From: Marinobacter alexandrii
GTDB lineage: Bacteria > Bacteroidota > Bacteroidia > Cytophagales > Cyclobacteriaceae
DNA: 64,000 nucleotides
Assembly: GCA_039984955.1 (NCBI GenBank)
Contig: JBDWTN010000005.1
Coordinates: 434,001-498,000, forward strand
Reading direction: 5' to 3'
The position numbers and the translations under genes are program-made. The notes under the pieces were generated by a model, which did not search any database, was not told where the DNA came from, and saw only the letters and a list, made by a program, of their open reading frames with translations. This document shows positions 36,421-45,775 of this stretch, in pieces; within the stretch, counting starts at the first letter, position 1; every line of letters begins with the position of its first letter.

Positions 36421-37911
36421 ATGACCACAAAACGAGAACCCACATTACTGGAATCTTTCATACCCATCATTTTCTTGATACTACTTCTGGTAGTGAATGT
36501 CGGGATATTTGGAAGTGAGGCACTCGGAGGCTCTAATCAAATCGTTCTCATACTGTCTGCAGGAGTAGCTGCCATTGTAGCTTTCAAAATTGGTTACAAG
36601 TGGGAAGAGATTCAAACAGGTATTGTAAAAAGTATCAGTTCAGCAATGGCGTCCATTCTAATACTACTGCTTATTGGAGCTTTGGCAGGTGCATGGATGC
36701 TCAGTGGTGTAGTACCTGCAATGATTTATTACGGCCTGCAGATTCTTAATCCTACCATTTTTCTAGTTGCTGCATGCATCGTCTGTTCCATTGTATCTAT
36801 AGCAACCGGTAGTTCATGGACAACAGCAGCCACAGTGGGTATTGCATTAATTGGGATAGGTCAAGCTTTAGGTATATCAGAAGGGTTGGTCGCTGGAGCG
36901 ATTCTTTCAGGAGCATATTTTGGAGATAAGATGTCTCCCCTATCCGATACAACAAATCTTGCCCCTGCCATGGCGGGAACAGATCTTTTTACTCACATTC
37001 GATACATGACAATCACCACTGTTCCATCAATCATTCTAGCACTTATTATTTTTTTGGTGATAGGATTCACAAATTCCGCTGATGGAGCAATCGAAGGGAA
37101 GGCTGCAATACTTGAAGCCATTGATTCTACATTCAATATTTCTGGATGGTTATTTATTGTACCAATAGTTGTGGTTGTGTTGATTGTAAAAAAGATGCCA
37201 GCATTACCTGCTCTGCTTATAGGAACACTTCTTGGGGTTGTTTTTGCGTTGATTTTTCAGCCAAATCTAGTAGCTGAAGTGGCCGCAACAGCCAGCTTTG
37301 ACGGTAAACTTTACGACGATTTTTATAGCATTTCTCCAGCTCTCACAAATGGCTTCATTGGAACTATGCAGGCTATGTTTGGAGACATTGCGTTCACAAC
37401 AGGAAATGGAGTTCTAGATGACGAAGGATTATTAAGCAGTTCTGGTATGGCAGGTATGCTAGGGACCATTTGGTTAATACTTTCAGCAATGATTTTTGGA
37501 GGTGTAATGGAAGGATCGGGAATGCTTAAGCGAATTGCCTCAGCAATTATCTCTAAGGTAAACTCTACAGGGTCACTTATATCTTCTACAGTTGGAACTT
37601 GTGTATTTTTCAATCTAACTGCCTCAGATCAATATTTAGCCATAGTAGTTCCAGGAAGAATGTATGCTGATACCTATCGCGAAAAAGGATTGGCTCCTGA
37701 AAATCTTAGTCGGACACTGGAGGATTCAGGTACGGTAACTTCCGTTATGATCCCTTGGAATACATGCGGTGCATATCACTCTACAGTCCTGGGAGTAGCA
37801 ACACTCTCCTATTTACCATTCTGTTTCTTTAATATCATTAGTCCTATCATGACAATGATAGTAGGTTACACAGGCTACAAGATCAAAAAACTGGGAGCTA
37901 AAAGTGAATAA
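36421..37911 (+). CDS. Na+/H+ antiporter, NhaC family
   Basis: 496 aa with about 11-12 hydrophobic segments. Family-typical stretches are ATGSSWTTAATVGIALIGIG, the ion-binding segment GAILSGAYFGDKMSPLSDTTNLAPAM, and the C-terminal repeat SGTVTSVMIPWNTCGAYHS. It exchanges cytoplasmic Na+ for H+, or acts as a Na+/substrate exchanger in related branches. It overlaps the exonuclease gene downstream by 8 nt. Confidence 0.9.
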   Translation: MTTKREPTLLESFIPIIFLILLLVVNVGIFGSEALGGSNQIVLILSAGVAAIVAFKIGYKWEEIQTGIVKSISSAMASILILLLIGALAGAWMLSGVVPAMIYYGLQILNPTIFLVAACIVCSIVSIATGSSWTTAATVGIALIGIGQALGISEGLVAGAILSGAYFGDKMSPLSDTTNLAPAMAGTDLFTHIRYMTITTVPSIILALIIFLVIGFTNSADGAIEGKAAILEAIDSTFNISGWLFIVPIVVVVLIVKKMPALPALLIGTLLGVVFALIFQPNLVAEVAATASFDGKLYDDFYSISPALTNGFIGTMQAMFGDIAFTTGNGVLDDEGLLSSSGMAGMLGTIWLILSAMIFGGVMEGSGMLKRIASAIISKVNSTGSLISSTVGTCVFFNLTASDQYLAIVVPGRMYADTYREKGLAPENLSRTLEDSGTVTSVMIPWNTCGAYHSTVLGVATLSYLPFCFFNIISPIMTMIVGYTGYKIKKLGAKSE

Positions 37912-38494
37912 CAGATTTACTGAAAATATCACCAAGGAAGATATTCAAGCCCTACCGCTACAAGCTTTCGAAGGAGAAATAAATGTCATCGAAACAGAAG
38001 AAGATTGTAACGAAGCAGTACATATTCTGAATAAAGAATCCGTCATTGGTTTTGACACTGAAGCTAAGCCTGCTTTCAATAAAGGTGAGTACAATCATAC
38101 CGCTTTAGTTCAGCTGTCTACGCTTGATGAAGCTTTCCTTTTTCGATTGAATAAGATGGGTTATCCAAAATCCCTTTTCAATCTATTTGAAAACGAATCG
38201 ATTCTAAAGTTAGGAATAAGTATCACTGATGACCTCAAAGACTTGCAAAAGGTTAGAAAGTTTATGCCCGGATCATTCGTGGATATGAATGATGTTGCAA
38301 GAGATTTAGGAGTAGTTCACATGGGTGTCAAGAAATTAGCTGCCATATTTTTGGACGCTCGAATATCGAAAAATCAACAGGTATCAAACTGGGAAAATGA
38401 GACACTTAGCCCTGCTCAACAAAAATATGCAGCCACAGATGCCTGGATATGTCTGGCTATTCATGATGAATTAAGAAAAAGAGGATACGCTTAA
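37904..38494 (+). CDS. RNase D-like 3'-5' exonuclease (DEDDy)
   Basis: 196 aa. ExoI VIGFDTEAKPAF (D-x-E), ExoII with Asp in KLGISITDDLKDLQ, and ExoIII KYAATDAWICLAI (Y-x3-D) define the DEDDy exonuclease domain. It consists of the catalytic domain only, with no HRDC domain, like the short RNase D/WRN-exo-type proteins of Bacteroidota. The start overlaps the antiporter gene by 8 nt. Confidence 0.88.
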   Translation: MNNRFTENITKEDIQALPLQAFEGEINVIETEEDCNEAVHILNKESVIGFDTEAKPAFNKGEYNHTALVQLSTLDEAFLFRLNKMGYPKSLFNLFENESILKLGISITDDLKDLQKVRKFMPGSFVDMNDVARDLGVVHMGVKKLAAIFLDARISKNQQVSNWENETLSPAQQKYAATDAWICLAIHDELRKRGYA

Positions 38495-38520
38495 CTTCAT
38501 CTTATTTTTTATCTTTCATT

Positions 38521-38871
38521 ATGGCAAAAAGTGAAGCGACAGAAGAAACGATTCAATTATACGCTGATTTGTTAAAATCAGTTGGTCTCGAGCAAAAAGG
38601 AAAAAACATGCCGTACACCTCGTTAAATGGCAACATGTTTTCGTTCGTAGCAAAAGAGGGCTATGTAGCTATCAGACTATCCAAAGAAGATAAAGAAGAC
38701 TTTATGAAGAAGTACAATGCAGAACCAGCTATATCCTATGGTGCTGTAATGAACGGCTATGTTCATGTACCAGACAGCATGCTAAAAAAAACCAATGAAA
38801 TCAGCGAATACATGCAAAAGAGTTTTGAGTTCGCTCAAACGCTGAAGCCTAAGCCAACAAAGAAAAAATGA
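38521..38871 (+). CDS. TfoX/YjbR-like small protein
   Basis: 116 aa. The central stretch PYTSLNGNMFSFVAKEGYVAIRLSKEDKEDFMKKY resembles the TfoX N-terminal or MmcQ/YjbR-like fold, where a G.MF.FV strand pair precedes a D/E-rich helix. Lys-rich C-terminus. It overlaps the cupin gene by 4 nt (ATGA). Function unknown. Confidence 0.6.
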   Translation: MAKSEATEETIQLYADLLKSVGLEQKGKNMPYTSLNGNMFSFVAKEGYVAIRLSKEDKEDFMKKYNAEPAISYGAVMNGYVHVPDSMLKKTNEISEYMQKSFEFAQTLKPKPTKKK

Positions 38872-39200
38872 TATTTAGAGAATTAGATAAAATCAACTCA
38901 AAGGAAATCTTACCTGGATATACGGTAAGGTTTGTTCATTCAGAGCGAATGACTTTCGCTTATTGGGATGTGAAAAAAGGAAGTCCGCTTCCAGAGCACT
39001 CACACCACCATGAACAAGTAGCGAATGTACTTGAAGGAGAATATGAGCTAACAGTAAATGGGGAAACTAAAAGACTGGTTCCAGGAGATGTAGCTGTCAT
39101 TCCATCCAATATTCCACATTCTGGTGTGGCAATTACCGATTGTAAATTGTTGGATGTTTTTGCCCCAGTGCGTGAAGATTACCTTGGTACGACGGAATAG
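38868..39200 (+). CDS. Cupin-domain protein
   Basis: 110 aa, single beta-barrel. Cupin motif 1 is SPLPEHSHHHEQVANVLEGEYE (His and Glu metal ligands) and motif 2 is PGDVAVIPSNIPHSGVAI. Small metal-binding cupin; ligand unknown. Last gene of the antiporter-exonuclease-TfoX-like run and followed by a strong terminator. Confidence 0.9.
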   Translation: MIFRELDKINSKEILPGYTVRFVHSERMTFAYWDVKKGSPLPEHSHHHEQVANVLEGEYELTVNGETKRLVPGDVAVIPSNIPHSGVAITDCKLLDVFAPVREDYLGTTE

Positions 39201-39204
39201 AAAT

Positions 39205-39239
39205 AAAAAGAGCGATTCAAAATTTGAATCGCTCTTTTT
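39205..39239. terminator. Strong bidirectional terminator
   Basis: A 17-bp perfect inverted repeat (39205-39221 with 39223-39239) carries A5 on the left arm and T5 on the right, so it can end transcription on both strands. It separates the cupin gene from the convergent lipoprotein gene. Confidence 0.9.
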
Positions 39240-39256
39240 CAATTATTTCATCAAAA

Positions 39257-40030
39257 CTATCCAGGCCAGTTGCCTGACGCAACCTCATTGCCTTCACTAT
39301 CATAATTGGTATAAGTTCCAGCAGTTCCTGTTGAATTCCATGTAGCTTCATAGAACAAAACCCCATCTAGTCTATAACTCAACGTTCCAGAGTTATCCGC
39401 ATTTATTTTGATAGAAAGCAAAAATCCAGCGTCATCATTTGAAGCCGTATAGTCAAATGAACCATCACTATTTTCTTTCCATGTATATGCAATGATAATT
39501 TCTGAACCCGCTTCAACATCAGTTGGGTCACCTGCATAGATGTTCATAAGCCCTTCTCGTAAGTCAGCTTTAGACTCCTCAGCATAGATCAATAGATTAA
39601 AATCAACACCGTTTTGAGAAGTCAATACCTGAAACGTATACTTATCTGAGGTCTCGCAAATTTGATAAGCCACTGTAAAGGACTCTACACCATCAGATGC
39701 CGTATACGTATAAACTACAGCATCGCCACCGCATGTCCCAATAGGCGTATTCGTCTTTATAGATCCTTGAGTTTCCTCAAAGAAACCAAGGTAAAGGGTC
39801 ATCAGGTTGGCTATTGAAAGTTGCGATGCAATCTGTGTTGCATTTGCATCTCCAGAACTACTGAGGTTGGAAATGATTGTCTGATCTACTGGTGGATTAG
39901 ACTGATCAAAGACAAACTCTAATTCACTCAGGTCAGTAGTTACATCATCTCCATCATCCTTACTACATGATACATTAAATATCAAAGAGACGACAGCTAA
40001 AAGCAGTACAATTTTTTTAAGGTGTTTCAT
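39257..40030 (-). CDS. Hypothetical lipoprotein
   Basis: 257 aa. Lipoprotein signal with Cys22 in NVSCSKDDGDD, followed by an acidic linker, a common outer-surface export feature in Bacteroidota. The mature part is beta-rich (VVYTYTASDGVESFTVAYQI; GTLSYRLDGVLFYEATWN) and ends in a glycine/asparagine tail (SEGNEVASGNWPG). No domain recognised. Confidence 0.75.
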   Translation of the reverse strand: MKHLKKIVLLLAVVSLIFNVSCSKDDGDDVTTDLSELEFVFDQSNPPVDQTIISNLSSSGDANATQIASQLSIANLMTLYLGFFEETQGSIKTNTPIGTCGGDAVVYTYTASDGVESFTVAYQICETSDKYTFQVLTSQNGVDFNLLIYAEESKADLREGLMNIYAGDPTDVEAGSEIIIAYTWKENSDGSFDYTASNDDAGFLLSIKINADNSGTLSYRLDGVLFYEATWNSTGTAGTYTNYDSEGNEVASGNWPG

Positions 40031-40122
40031 TTTTATTCTCTTAAAAAGATAAATTTTTCTTATTTAAATACAAAAGTAAGAATCTGTTCGGAATAGCTCT
40101 CATATTATTGATATTTTCGATT

Positions 40123-40446
40123 ATGGAAGTCGACGAAATAAGAAAAAAAATCGAAGAAGAAATAACTAAAACCCAAAACCTCATTGATGATTACAAGGAA
40201 CAGTCGAAACCTGTTTCATTGGATAGCTCAATAGGTCGAATTTCCAGAATGGATGCCATCAATAACAAGAGTATCACTGAATCAGCTTTGCGCCAAGCTG
40301 AAGGTAAACTTTCCAAACTTCATCAAGCATTTGACAATATAGACAAACCGGATTTTGGAAAGTGTATCCGATGCAACCAAACCATTCCGATTGGAAGAAT
40401 CCTCCTAATGCCTGAAAGTAATAAATGTGTGAATTGTGCCCGATAA
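40123..40446 (+). CDS. DksA/TraR-like C4 zinc-finger protein
   Basis: 107 aa from ATG 40123 (the frame opens at TTG 40108, without support). An N-terminal coiled coil (EIRKKIEEEITKTQNLIDDY) is followed by a C-terminal C4 zinc finger CIRCNQTIPIGRILLMPES...CVNC. The region resembles DksA/TraR regulators that enter the RNA polymerase secondary channel. The usual acidic tip cannot be verified. Overlaps the following gene by 11 nt. Confidence 0.8.
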   Translation: MEVDEIRKKIEEEITKTQNLIDDYKEQSKPVSLDSSIGRISRMDAINNKSITESALRQAEGKLSKLHQAFDNIDKPDFGKCIRCNQTIPIGRILLMPESNKCVNCAR

Positions 40447-41158
40447 GAAAAAAGTAGTCTTTCATTGGAGTTCTGGAAAAGATTCGGCTTTAGCTCTATT
40501 TAGACTTTTACAGAAAAAAGAATTTCAGGTTGATCAATTGCTAACTACCATCAATGAGCATTATCAGAGAGTAACCATGCATGGAACTCCCTACCCAATC
40601 TTACAAAGACAGCTTGATGCTACAGGGATTGATTGGTCGACGGTATCCATACCAAAAGAGGCTTCCATGGATATTTATGAAGAAAGGATGAATCGTGTAA
40701 TGAGTCGTGTAAAAGAAAATGGGTATACCTATTCTGCATATGGCGACATCTTTCTTGCAGACTTAAAGAAGTATAGAGAATCAGAAATGGAAAAAATGGG
40801 AATGAAAACCGTATTCCCTCTTTGGCAAGAAGATACGCGAATGCTAATCGACGAATTCATTGATTCTGGCTTCAAAGCAATTGTTGTTTGCGCGAACGAT
40901 ACATTAGGAAAGAAATTTTTAGGAAGAGAGATAGATCATTCATTCATTGCTGATTTACCCAATGGAATTGATCCCTGTGGGGAAAATGGGGAATTCCATA
41001 CATTTTGCTATGATGGACCAATTTTCAAACAGCCAATTCAATTCCAGTTGGGAGAAAAAATCAAGCGATCATACCCTGACCCATCTGGTAAAGGCTTGAT
41101 GGACTTTTGGTTCATCGACATAATTGATCTAGAACCATTTTCAAAAAATAAAGGTTAA
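40436..41158 (+). CDS. Dph6-related ATP pyrophosphatase (PP-loop)
   Basis: 240 aa. N-terminal PP-loop FHWSSGKDSALALFRLL, with the SGKDS ATP pyrophosphatase signature, and the family segments YGDIFLADLKKYRE, PLW and the CANDTLGKKFLGREID region of the Dph6/MJ0570 family. The start is GTG at 40436, inside the 3' end of the DksA-like gene: no ATG lies in frame before the PP-loop, so translation is probably coupled. Likely an amide-bond-forming ligase; substrate unknown in bacteria. Confidence 0.85.
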   Translation: MPDKKKVVFHWSSGKDSALALFRLLQKKEFQVDQLLTTINEHYQRVTMHGTPYPILQRQLDATGIDWSTVSIPKEASMDIYEERMNRVMSRVKENGYTYSAYGDIFLADLKKYRESEMEKMGMKTVFPLWQEDTRMLIDEFIDSGFKAIVVCANDTLGKKFLGREIDHSFIADLPNGIDPCGENGEFHTFCYDGPIFKQPIQFQLGEKIKRSYPDPSGKGLMDFWFIDIIDLEPFSKNKG

Positions 41159-41167
41159 CCCTTCTTT

Positions 41168-42907
41168 ATGAGTAAAAATAAGAACGTCACCTTTGCCTGG
41201 GCAGTCCGAAACATCATCTGGCCAAGAAGAAAAACCATCTTCATCGGGCTATTACTAATCATTATCAGTAGGCCTGCAGGCCTGGTTCTTCCAGCAGCCA
41301 CTAAATATCTACTTGATGATGCTGTCCCAAATAAGGATTTTGAGATGCTCAAACTGATAGTCATTGTCATCGTAATCTCATTAGCCGTACAGGCGGTTTC
41401 CTCTTTCCTCCTTACACGGATATTGAGTGTAGAAGCTCAATTTCTAATCTCAGAGCTAAGAGTAAAAGTCCAGAAAAAGATTCTATCTCTCCCTATCAAT
41501 TTCTTTGATAACAATAAGTCTGGAGCCTTAGTATCCCGAATCATGACTGATGTGGAGGGCGTTAGAAATTTGGTAGGCACTGGACTTGTGCAACTTATCG
41601 GAGGCACAATTACCTCCGTATTAGCTTTGATATTGCTACTCAGAATTAGCCCTTCCATGACCATATTCACCTTAATTCCAGTTGGGCTCTTTGCCGTGAT
41701 TGCGATGAAGGCGTTTGGAAGGATAAGACCCATCTTCCGTGAGAGAGGAAAACTGAATGCAGAAGTCACTGGGCGATTAACGGAAACTCTCAATGGCGTT
41801 AGAGTAATTAAAGGATTTAACGCTGAAGAATCTGAAAACAAAACATTTGAGGATGGGGCCAGAAGCCTATATGAAAATGTGAAATCAAGCTTAACAGCTA
41901 CAGCACTTGTCACCAGTTCCGGCACTTTTCTGATTGGTTTCGCCAGTGCTGGAATCCTGGCAATGGGTGGTTACTATATGATAGAAGATAATCTGACTGC
42001 TGGAGAATTGATTTCTTTCATTTCCTTACTTGCCTTCATGATTGCTCCGATTGTGCAAATGAGTAATATTGGAAGCCAGCTTACTGAAGCATTCGCAGGA
42101 CTTGATCGTACGGAGGAAATCATGAAAATGGATCCAGAAGACATGACAGAAGATCGACCAATCTTGCTTGATCAAGTCCACGGTGATATCGTCTTTGAAA
42201 ATGTATCCTTCGCATACGAAGAAGGCAAAGAAGTATTGAAAGATATCTCATTCAAAGCTCCTCCGGGATCAGTAACAGCTCTGGTGGGAAGTTCTGGTTC
42301 AGGCAAATCTACTACTGCTAGTTTGGCTGCTACATTTTTAAGTGCCGAAAAAGGAATACTTACGATTGATGGTCATGATATGACTAAAGTGAATCTTTCA
42401 AGTTATCGGAGACATCTGGGAGTTGTGTTGCAAGATGATTTTCTGTTTGAAGGGACTATTCGTGAAAATATTCTTTTCCCCAGACCCGATGCAACCGAAT
42501 CAGAACTACAAGATGCAGTAAAAGGAGCTTACGTTAATGAATTCACTGATCGCTTTGAAGATGGGCTTAATACCGTCATTGGTGAGCGCGGCGTGAAACT
42601 ATCCGGAGGACAAAAGCAACGGATTTCCATTGCGCGTGCATTACTGGCTAACCCGAAAGTCATCATTCTGGATGAGGCTACATCTAATTTGGATACCGAA
42701 AGTGAGACCTATATTCAAAAGAGCTTGGATGGCTTAATGAAAGATCGGACTACCTTTGTGATTGCGCACAGACTAAGTACCATCCGTAAAGCAAATCAGA
42801 TTTTAGTGATAGAAGAAGGTCAGATCGTAGAGCGCGGAACACACGATGAACTTATTGCAAAGGAAGGAAGATACTTTGAGCTATATACATATCAAAGCAG
42901 AATTTAA
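41168..42907 (+). CDS. ABC exporter, fused permease-ATPase (MsbA/MDR type)
   Basis: 579 aa. An N-terminal six-TM domain (about 20-310) is followed by an ATPase domain with Walker A ALVGSSGSGKSTTA, Q-loop VVLQDD, signature LSGGQKQRISIARAL, Walker B VIILDEATSNLD and H-loop VIAHRLS. Works as a homodimer or heterodimer exporting lipids or drugs; substrate unknown. It lies just upstream of an AraC regulator on the same strand. Confidence 0.95.
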   Translation: MSKNKNVTFAWAVRNIIWPRRKTIFIGLLLIIISRPAGLVLPAATKYLLDDAVPNKDFEMLKLIVIVIVISLAVQAVSSFLLTRILSVEAQFLISELRVKVQKKILSLPINFFDNNKSGALVSRIMTDVEGVRNLVGTGLVQLIGGTITSVLALILLLRISPSMTIFTLIPVGLFAVIAMKAFGRIRPIFRERGKLNAEVTGRLTETLNGVRVIKGFNAEESENKTFEDGARSLYENVKSSLTATALVTSSGTFLIGFASAGILAMGGYYMIEDNLTAGELISFISLLAFMIAPIVQMSNIGSQLTEAFAGLDRTEEIMKMDPEDMTEDRPILLDQVHGDIVFENVSFAYEEGKEVLKDISFKAPPGSVTALVGSSGSGKSTTASLAATFLSAEKGILTIDGHDMTKVNLSSYRRHLGVVLQDDFLFEGTIRENILFPRPDATESELQDAVKGAYVNEFTDRFEDGLNTVIGERGVKLSGGQKQRISIARALLANPKVIILDEATSNLDTESETYIQKSLDGLMKDRTTFVIAHRLSTIRKANQILVIEEGQIVERGTHDELIAKEGRYFELYTYQSRI

Positions 42908-42924
42908 GCCGCAATGATCAAGTA

Positions 42925-43788
42925 ATGGATGAAATAAAGAAATACCACCTTTACAAAGACGATCACTCAAAATTACATTTTCAGATTAATGATGCTGCTA
43001 GCTATTGTGCTAAAAATGAAGCTCATTGCTATAAGCCACATCAACATTCTTTCTATCAGTTCATTTGGTTTCAAGAAAGTGGGTTACACTATGTAGACTA
43101 TGAGGTTATCGAGCACCAAGCAAATACACTCTTCTTTTTAGATAAAAAACAGGTACATAACTTCTGTAAGGATTCTTCAAACAAGGGGATTTTGTTTCAT
43201 TTCGATGAAGTATTTCTACATCAGCAAGACCCAGAGGCAGACGGCTGGCTTCAACATAAGCTATTCAATGCCATTGGTCCTCCATATATTCAGCTAACAG
43301 AGGGAGAAGTAAATTTTTTCAAAATGATCGCTGAAAAATTAGGTAAGGAGATGGAAAACAAAGACTACAACTACGCAAAACAGGTTTTTTACCTATTCCG
43401 ACTTTTAACCTTATCTATTGAGCGACAGAAGCATATTCAGTCCGATATTTCATCAATAAGCGATAAAGATTATAAGATCGCCGTAGCGTTTAAAAAAGCA
43501 ATTCAAGAAAATATCCATGCCTTTTTAAGTGTTGATCAATTCAGTGAAAAAATCGGTGTGAGCCCAAAGAAATTGACTAGTATTTCAAAAAAATACCTGG
43601 ACGATACTCCACTGAATGTTATTCATGCAAGAAAAATTCTTGAAGCCAAACGGCAACTGTCAAATACAAATACTTCGATCAAGGAATTGGCTTATTCGTT
43701 AGGCTTTGATCAACCCACCTACTTCACGAAATACTTCAAAAAACATACAGGTCTTACACCAAAGGAATTCACAAATCAAGTTCTTTGA
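42925..43788 (+). CDS. AraC-family transcriptional regulator
   Basis: 287 aa. An N-terminal cupin-like ligand domain (KPHQHSFYQFIWFQESGLHY) is followed by a C-terminal AraC double helix-turn-helix (about 190-287: LSVDQFSEKIGVSPKKLTSISKKYL and IKELAYSLGFDQPTYFTKYFKKHTGLTPKEF). Downstream genes for an amine oxidase and an SDR carry matching direct repeats in front of their promoters, so they are its likely targets. Confidence 0.93.
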   Translation: MDEIKKYHLYKDDHSKLHFQINDAASYCAKNEAHCYKPHQHSFYQFIWFQESGLHYVDYEVIEHQANTLFFLDKKQVHNFCKDSSNKGILFHFDEVFLHQQDPEADGWLQHKLFNAIGPPYIQLTEGEVNFFKMIAEKLGKEMENKDYNYAKQVFYLFRLLTLSIERQKHIQSDISSISDKDYKIAVAFKKAIQENIHAFLSVDQFSEKIGVSPKKLTSISKKYLDDTPLNVIHARKILEAKRQLSNTNTSIKELAYSLGFDQPTYFTKYFKKHTGLTPKEFTNQVL

Positions 43789-43845
43789 TTTACCATTATT
43801 TGACTCAATACTATCATTTTGTTTGACTTCCATGCTTCATTTTTG
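43789..43845 (+). promoter_or_regulatory. Putative AraC-type operator plus promoter of the amine oxidase gene
   Basis: TTTACCATT at 43789-43797 is followed 21 bp later by the related ACTATCATT (43810-43818). After exactly 19 nt comes CATTTTTG (43838-43845), one mismatch from TAnnTTTG. The ATG is 11 nt further on. The layout is identical to that before the SDR gene at 45022. Confidence 0.6.
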
Positions 43846-43856
43846 CACTCACTAGA

Positions 43857-44933
43857 ATGAAGGAATCAAAAAAGGAAATCACAATCATTGGAGCTGGGCT
43901 CACTGGCCTTACGCTTGCATACATTCTAAAAAAAGAAAATTATTCAATACGTATAATTGAGGCTCGAGAAGAGATCGGCGGTCGAATACTATCCGTCAGG
44001 AAAGAAAACCTTGCCCCTCTGGAAATGGGTGCAACATGGTTTGGGCACAAGCATACTCAGATCAATGAAATACTTGCTGATTTAGGAATTAATTCTTTTG
44101 AACAGCGACTTGGGGAAAACGCTATATATGAGCCTCTATCTACCAGTCCTCCTCAGCTTGTCAAACTCCCTCCTAATGGTGATGAATCAAGTTTCCGAAT
44201 AAAAGATGGATCTATTTCACTTATTCAGTGCTTGGCAAATCACCTGCAGTCTGCTTGTGAAATCTTCACCTCCAAAAAGGTAATCTCTATTGAGAAAAGT
44301 ACCGATGGCATATGCGTCAAAACCGAGAACGATGAGTTTAAAAGTGATGTTGTGGTTTCTACATTGCCACCCTACCTACTATTAAAGACGGTAAGCTTTT
44401 CCCCAGCCCTACATCCGAAAGTAAGAGAGGTTATGAGAGAGACTCACACATGGATGGGCGAATCAATCAAAGTAGGCTTAAACTATAAAAAGCCATTTTG
44501 GCGAAAAGCCAATTTGAGCGGGACTATCTTCAGTAACGTAGGGCCTATTCCTGAAATGTATGATCACGCTAATTTTGAAGATTCACACTTCGCGTTGAAA
44601 GGCTTTTTGAATGGTGCTTACTTTGCCCTGAAGAAAGAAGAGAGACTTGGGTTAATCTTGACCCAACTTCGAAAATATTTTGGAAATCAAGCAGATGATT
44701 TCATTTGGTACGAAGAGAAAGTATGGAGAAATGATCCTCTGACTTTTTCACCCTATGAATCAGACATCCTTCCTCATCAGAACAATGGTCATCCTGTTTT
44801 TGCGCAACCATTATTAGATAATACCTTTTTCATTGCAGGTTCTGAAACAGCTTCACAATTTCCAGGTTACATGGAAGGAGCCATTCGCAGTGCACAATAT
44901 GTAGCCGCTTCAATTAAAGGAATGTCGAAATAA
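43857..44933 (+). CDS. Flavin-containing amine oxidase-like oxidoreductase
   Basis: 358 aa. Dinucleotide-binding motif IIGAGLTGLTLAYIL, then IEAREEIGGRI (the second glycine pair of the amine-oxidase family) and the C-terminal FAD contact FFIAGSETASQFPGYMEGAIRSAQ. These match the FAD/NAD(P)-binding monoamine-oxidase superfamily. Cytosolic, with no signal peptide. Predicted target of the upstream AraC regulator. Substrate unknown. Confidence 0.9.
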   Translation: MKESKKEITIIGAGLTGLTLAYILKKENYSIRIIEAREEIGGRILSVRKENLAPLEMGATWFGHKHTQINEILADLGINSFEQRLGENAIYEPLSTSPPQLVKLPPNGDESSFRIKDGSISLIQCLANHLQSACEIFTSKKVISIEKSTDGICVKTENDEFKSDVVVSTLPPYLLLKTVSFSPALHPKVREVMRETHTWMGESIKVGLNYKKPFWRKANLSGTIFSNVGPIPEMYDHANFEDSHFALKGFLNGAYFALKKEERLGLILTQLRKYFGNQADDFIWYEEKVWRNDPLTFSPYESDILPHQNNGHPVFAQPLLDNTFFIAGSETASQFPGYMEGAIRSAQYVAASIKGMSK

Positions 44934-44941
44934 CAGATTGA

Positions 44942-44999
44942 TTTTACCATTCTTCGTCCTGTTTTTACCATTTCTACTCTTCGAGCAATTCTAGCTTTG
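44942..44999 (+). promoter_or_regulatory. Putative AraC-type operator plus promoter of the SDR gene
   Basis: Two exact copies of TTTTACCATT (44942-44951 and 44963-44972) are spaced by 21 bp. After 19 nt follows TAGCTTTG (44992-44999), a perfect TAnnTTTG box. The ATG at 45022 is 22 nt later. The downstream repeat covers the -33 region, as for class II activation. Confidence 0.7.
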
Positions 45000-45021
45000 A
45001 GTCAATCAAAAATTAAAGACG

Positions 45022-45756
45022 ATGACAAAACAAGCATTAATTATTGGCGGCACAAGTGGTATAGGAAAAGCCATAGCAGAACAGTTACTCAATGACGGTG
45101 TAACTGTCCACTTGGTAGGAAGAAGTCCAGAAAAGATTGACGATAACCAACAACTGATCAAGTACAAGACTGACATCACCAATTCAGATGATGTAAAAAA
45201 ACTTATTGATCAGATTGAACAATTTAATGGATTGGACTACTTGGTGAATGCCTCTGGTATTTTTGACCCCAAACCATTTTTAGACCATTCTGTAGAAGAT
45301 TATGACTCCTATCTGGATTTGAACCGAGGGTTCTTTTTTATCACTCAAGCTGCTGCCAAAGTAATGAAAAACAGCAACGGAGGATCAATTGTAAACGTGG
45401 GATCAATGTGGGCTAAGCAAGCAGTCAAAGCAACACCTTCGTCCGCTTACTCTATGCAAAAGGCTGGACTTCATTCATTTACTCAACATCTCGCAATGGA
45501 GTTGGCAGATCACAAGATTCGAGTAAATGCCGTATCTCCAGCAGTAGTAGATACACCAGTTTATCACGGGGTATTTGGTAGCGAAGAGGCAGCCAAAGAA
45601 GCACTCGTAGGTTTCAATAACTTTCATCCCATTGGACGGAATGGTACCGCTAATGATATCGCTTCTGCAATTCACTTTTTACTGTCTGATCAATCCAGTT
45701 GGATCACAGGATCTATTTTGGATATTGATGGCGGTGTGATGGCTGGAAGAAATTAA
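45022..45756 (+). CDS. Short-chain dehydrogenase/reductase
   Basis: 244 aa classical SDR. NAD(P)-binding motif [19 protein letters not shown] (NAG-type stabilising motif), catalytic Ser in NVGSMW and the active-site pair YSMQK (YxxxK), with the C-terminal GSILDIDGG. Substrate unknown. Likely co-regulated with the amine oxidase, and 19 nt upstream of the ABM-like gene. Confidence 0.93.
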   Translation: MTKQALIIGGTSGIGKAIAEQLLNDGVTVHLVGRSPEKIDDNQQLIKYKTDITNSDDVKKLIDQIEQFNGLDYLVNASGIFDPKPFLDHSVEDYDSYLDLNRGFFFITQAAAKVMKNSNGGSIVNVGSMWAKQAVKATPSSAYSMQKAGLHSFTQHLAMELADHKIRVNAVSPAVVDTPVYHGVFGSEEAAKEALVGFNNFHPIGRNGTANDIASAIHFLLSDQSSWITGSILDIDGGVMAGRN

Positions 45757-45775
45757 AATCACTAAACAAAGCAAT

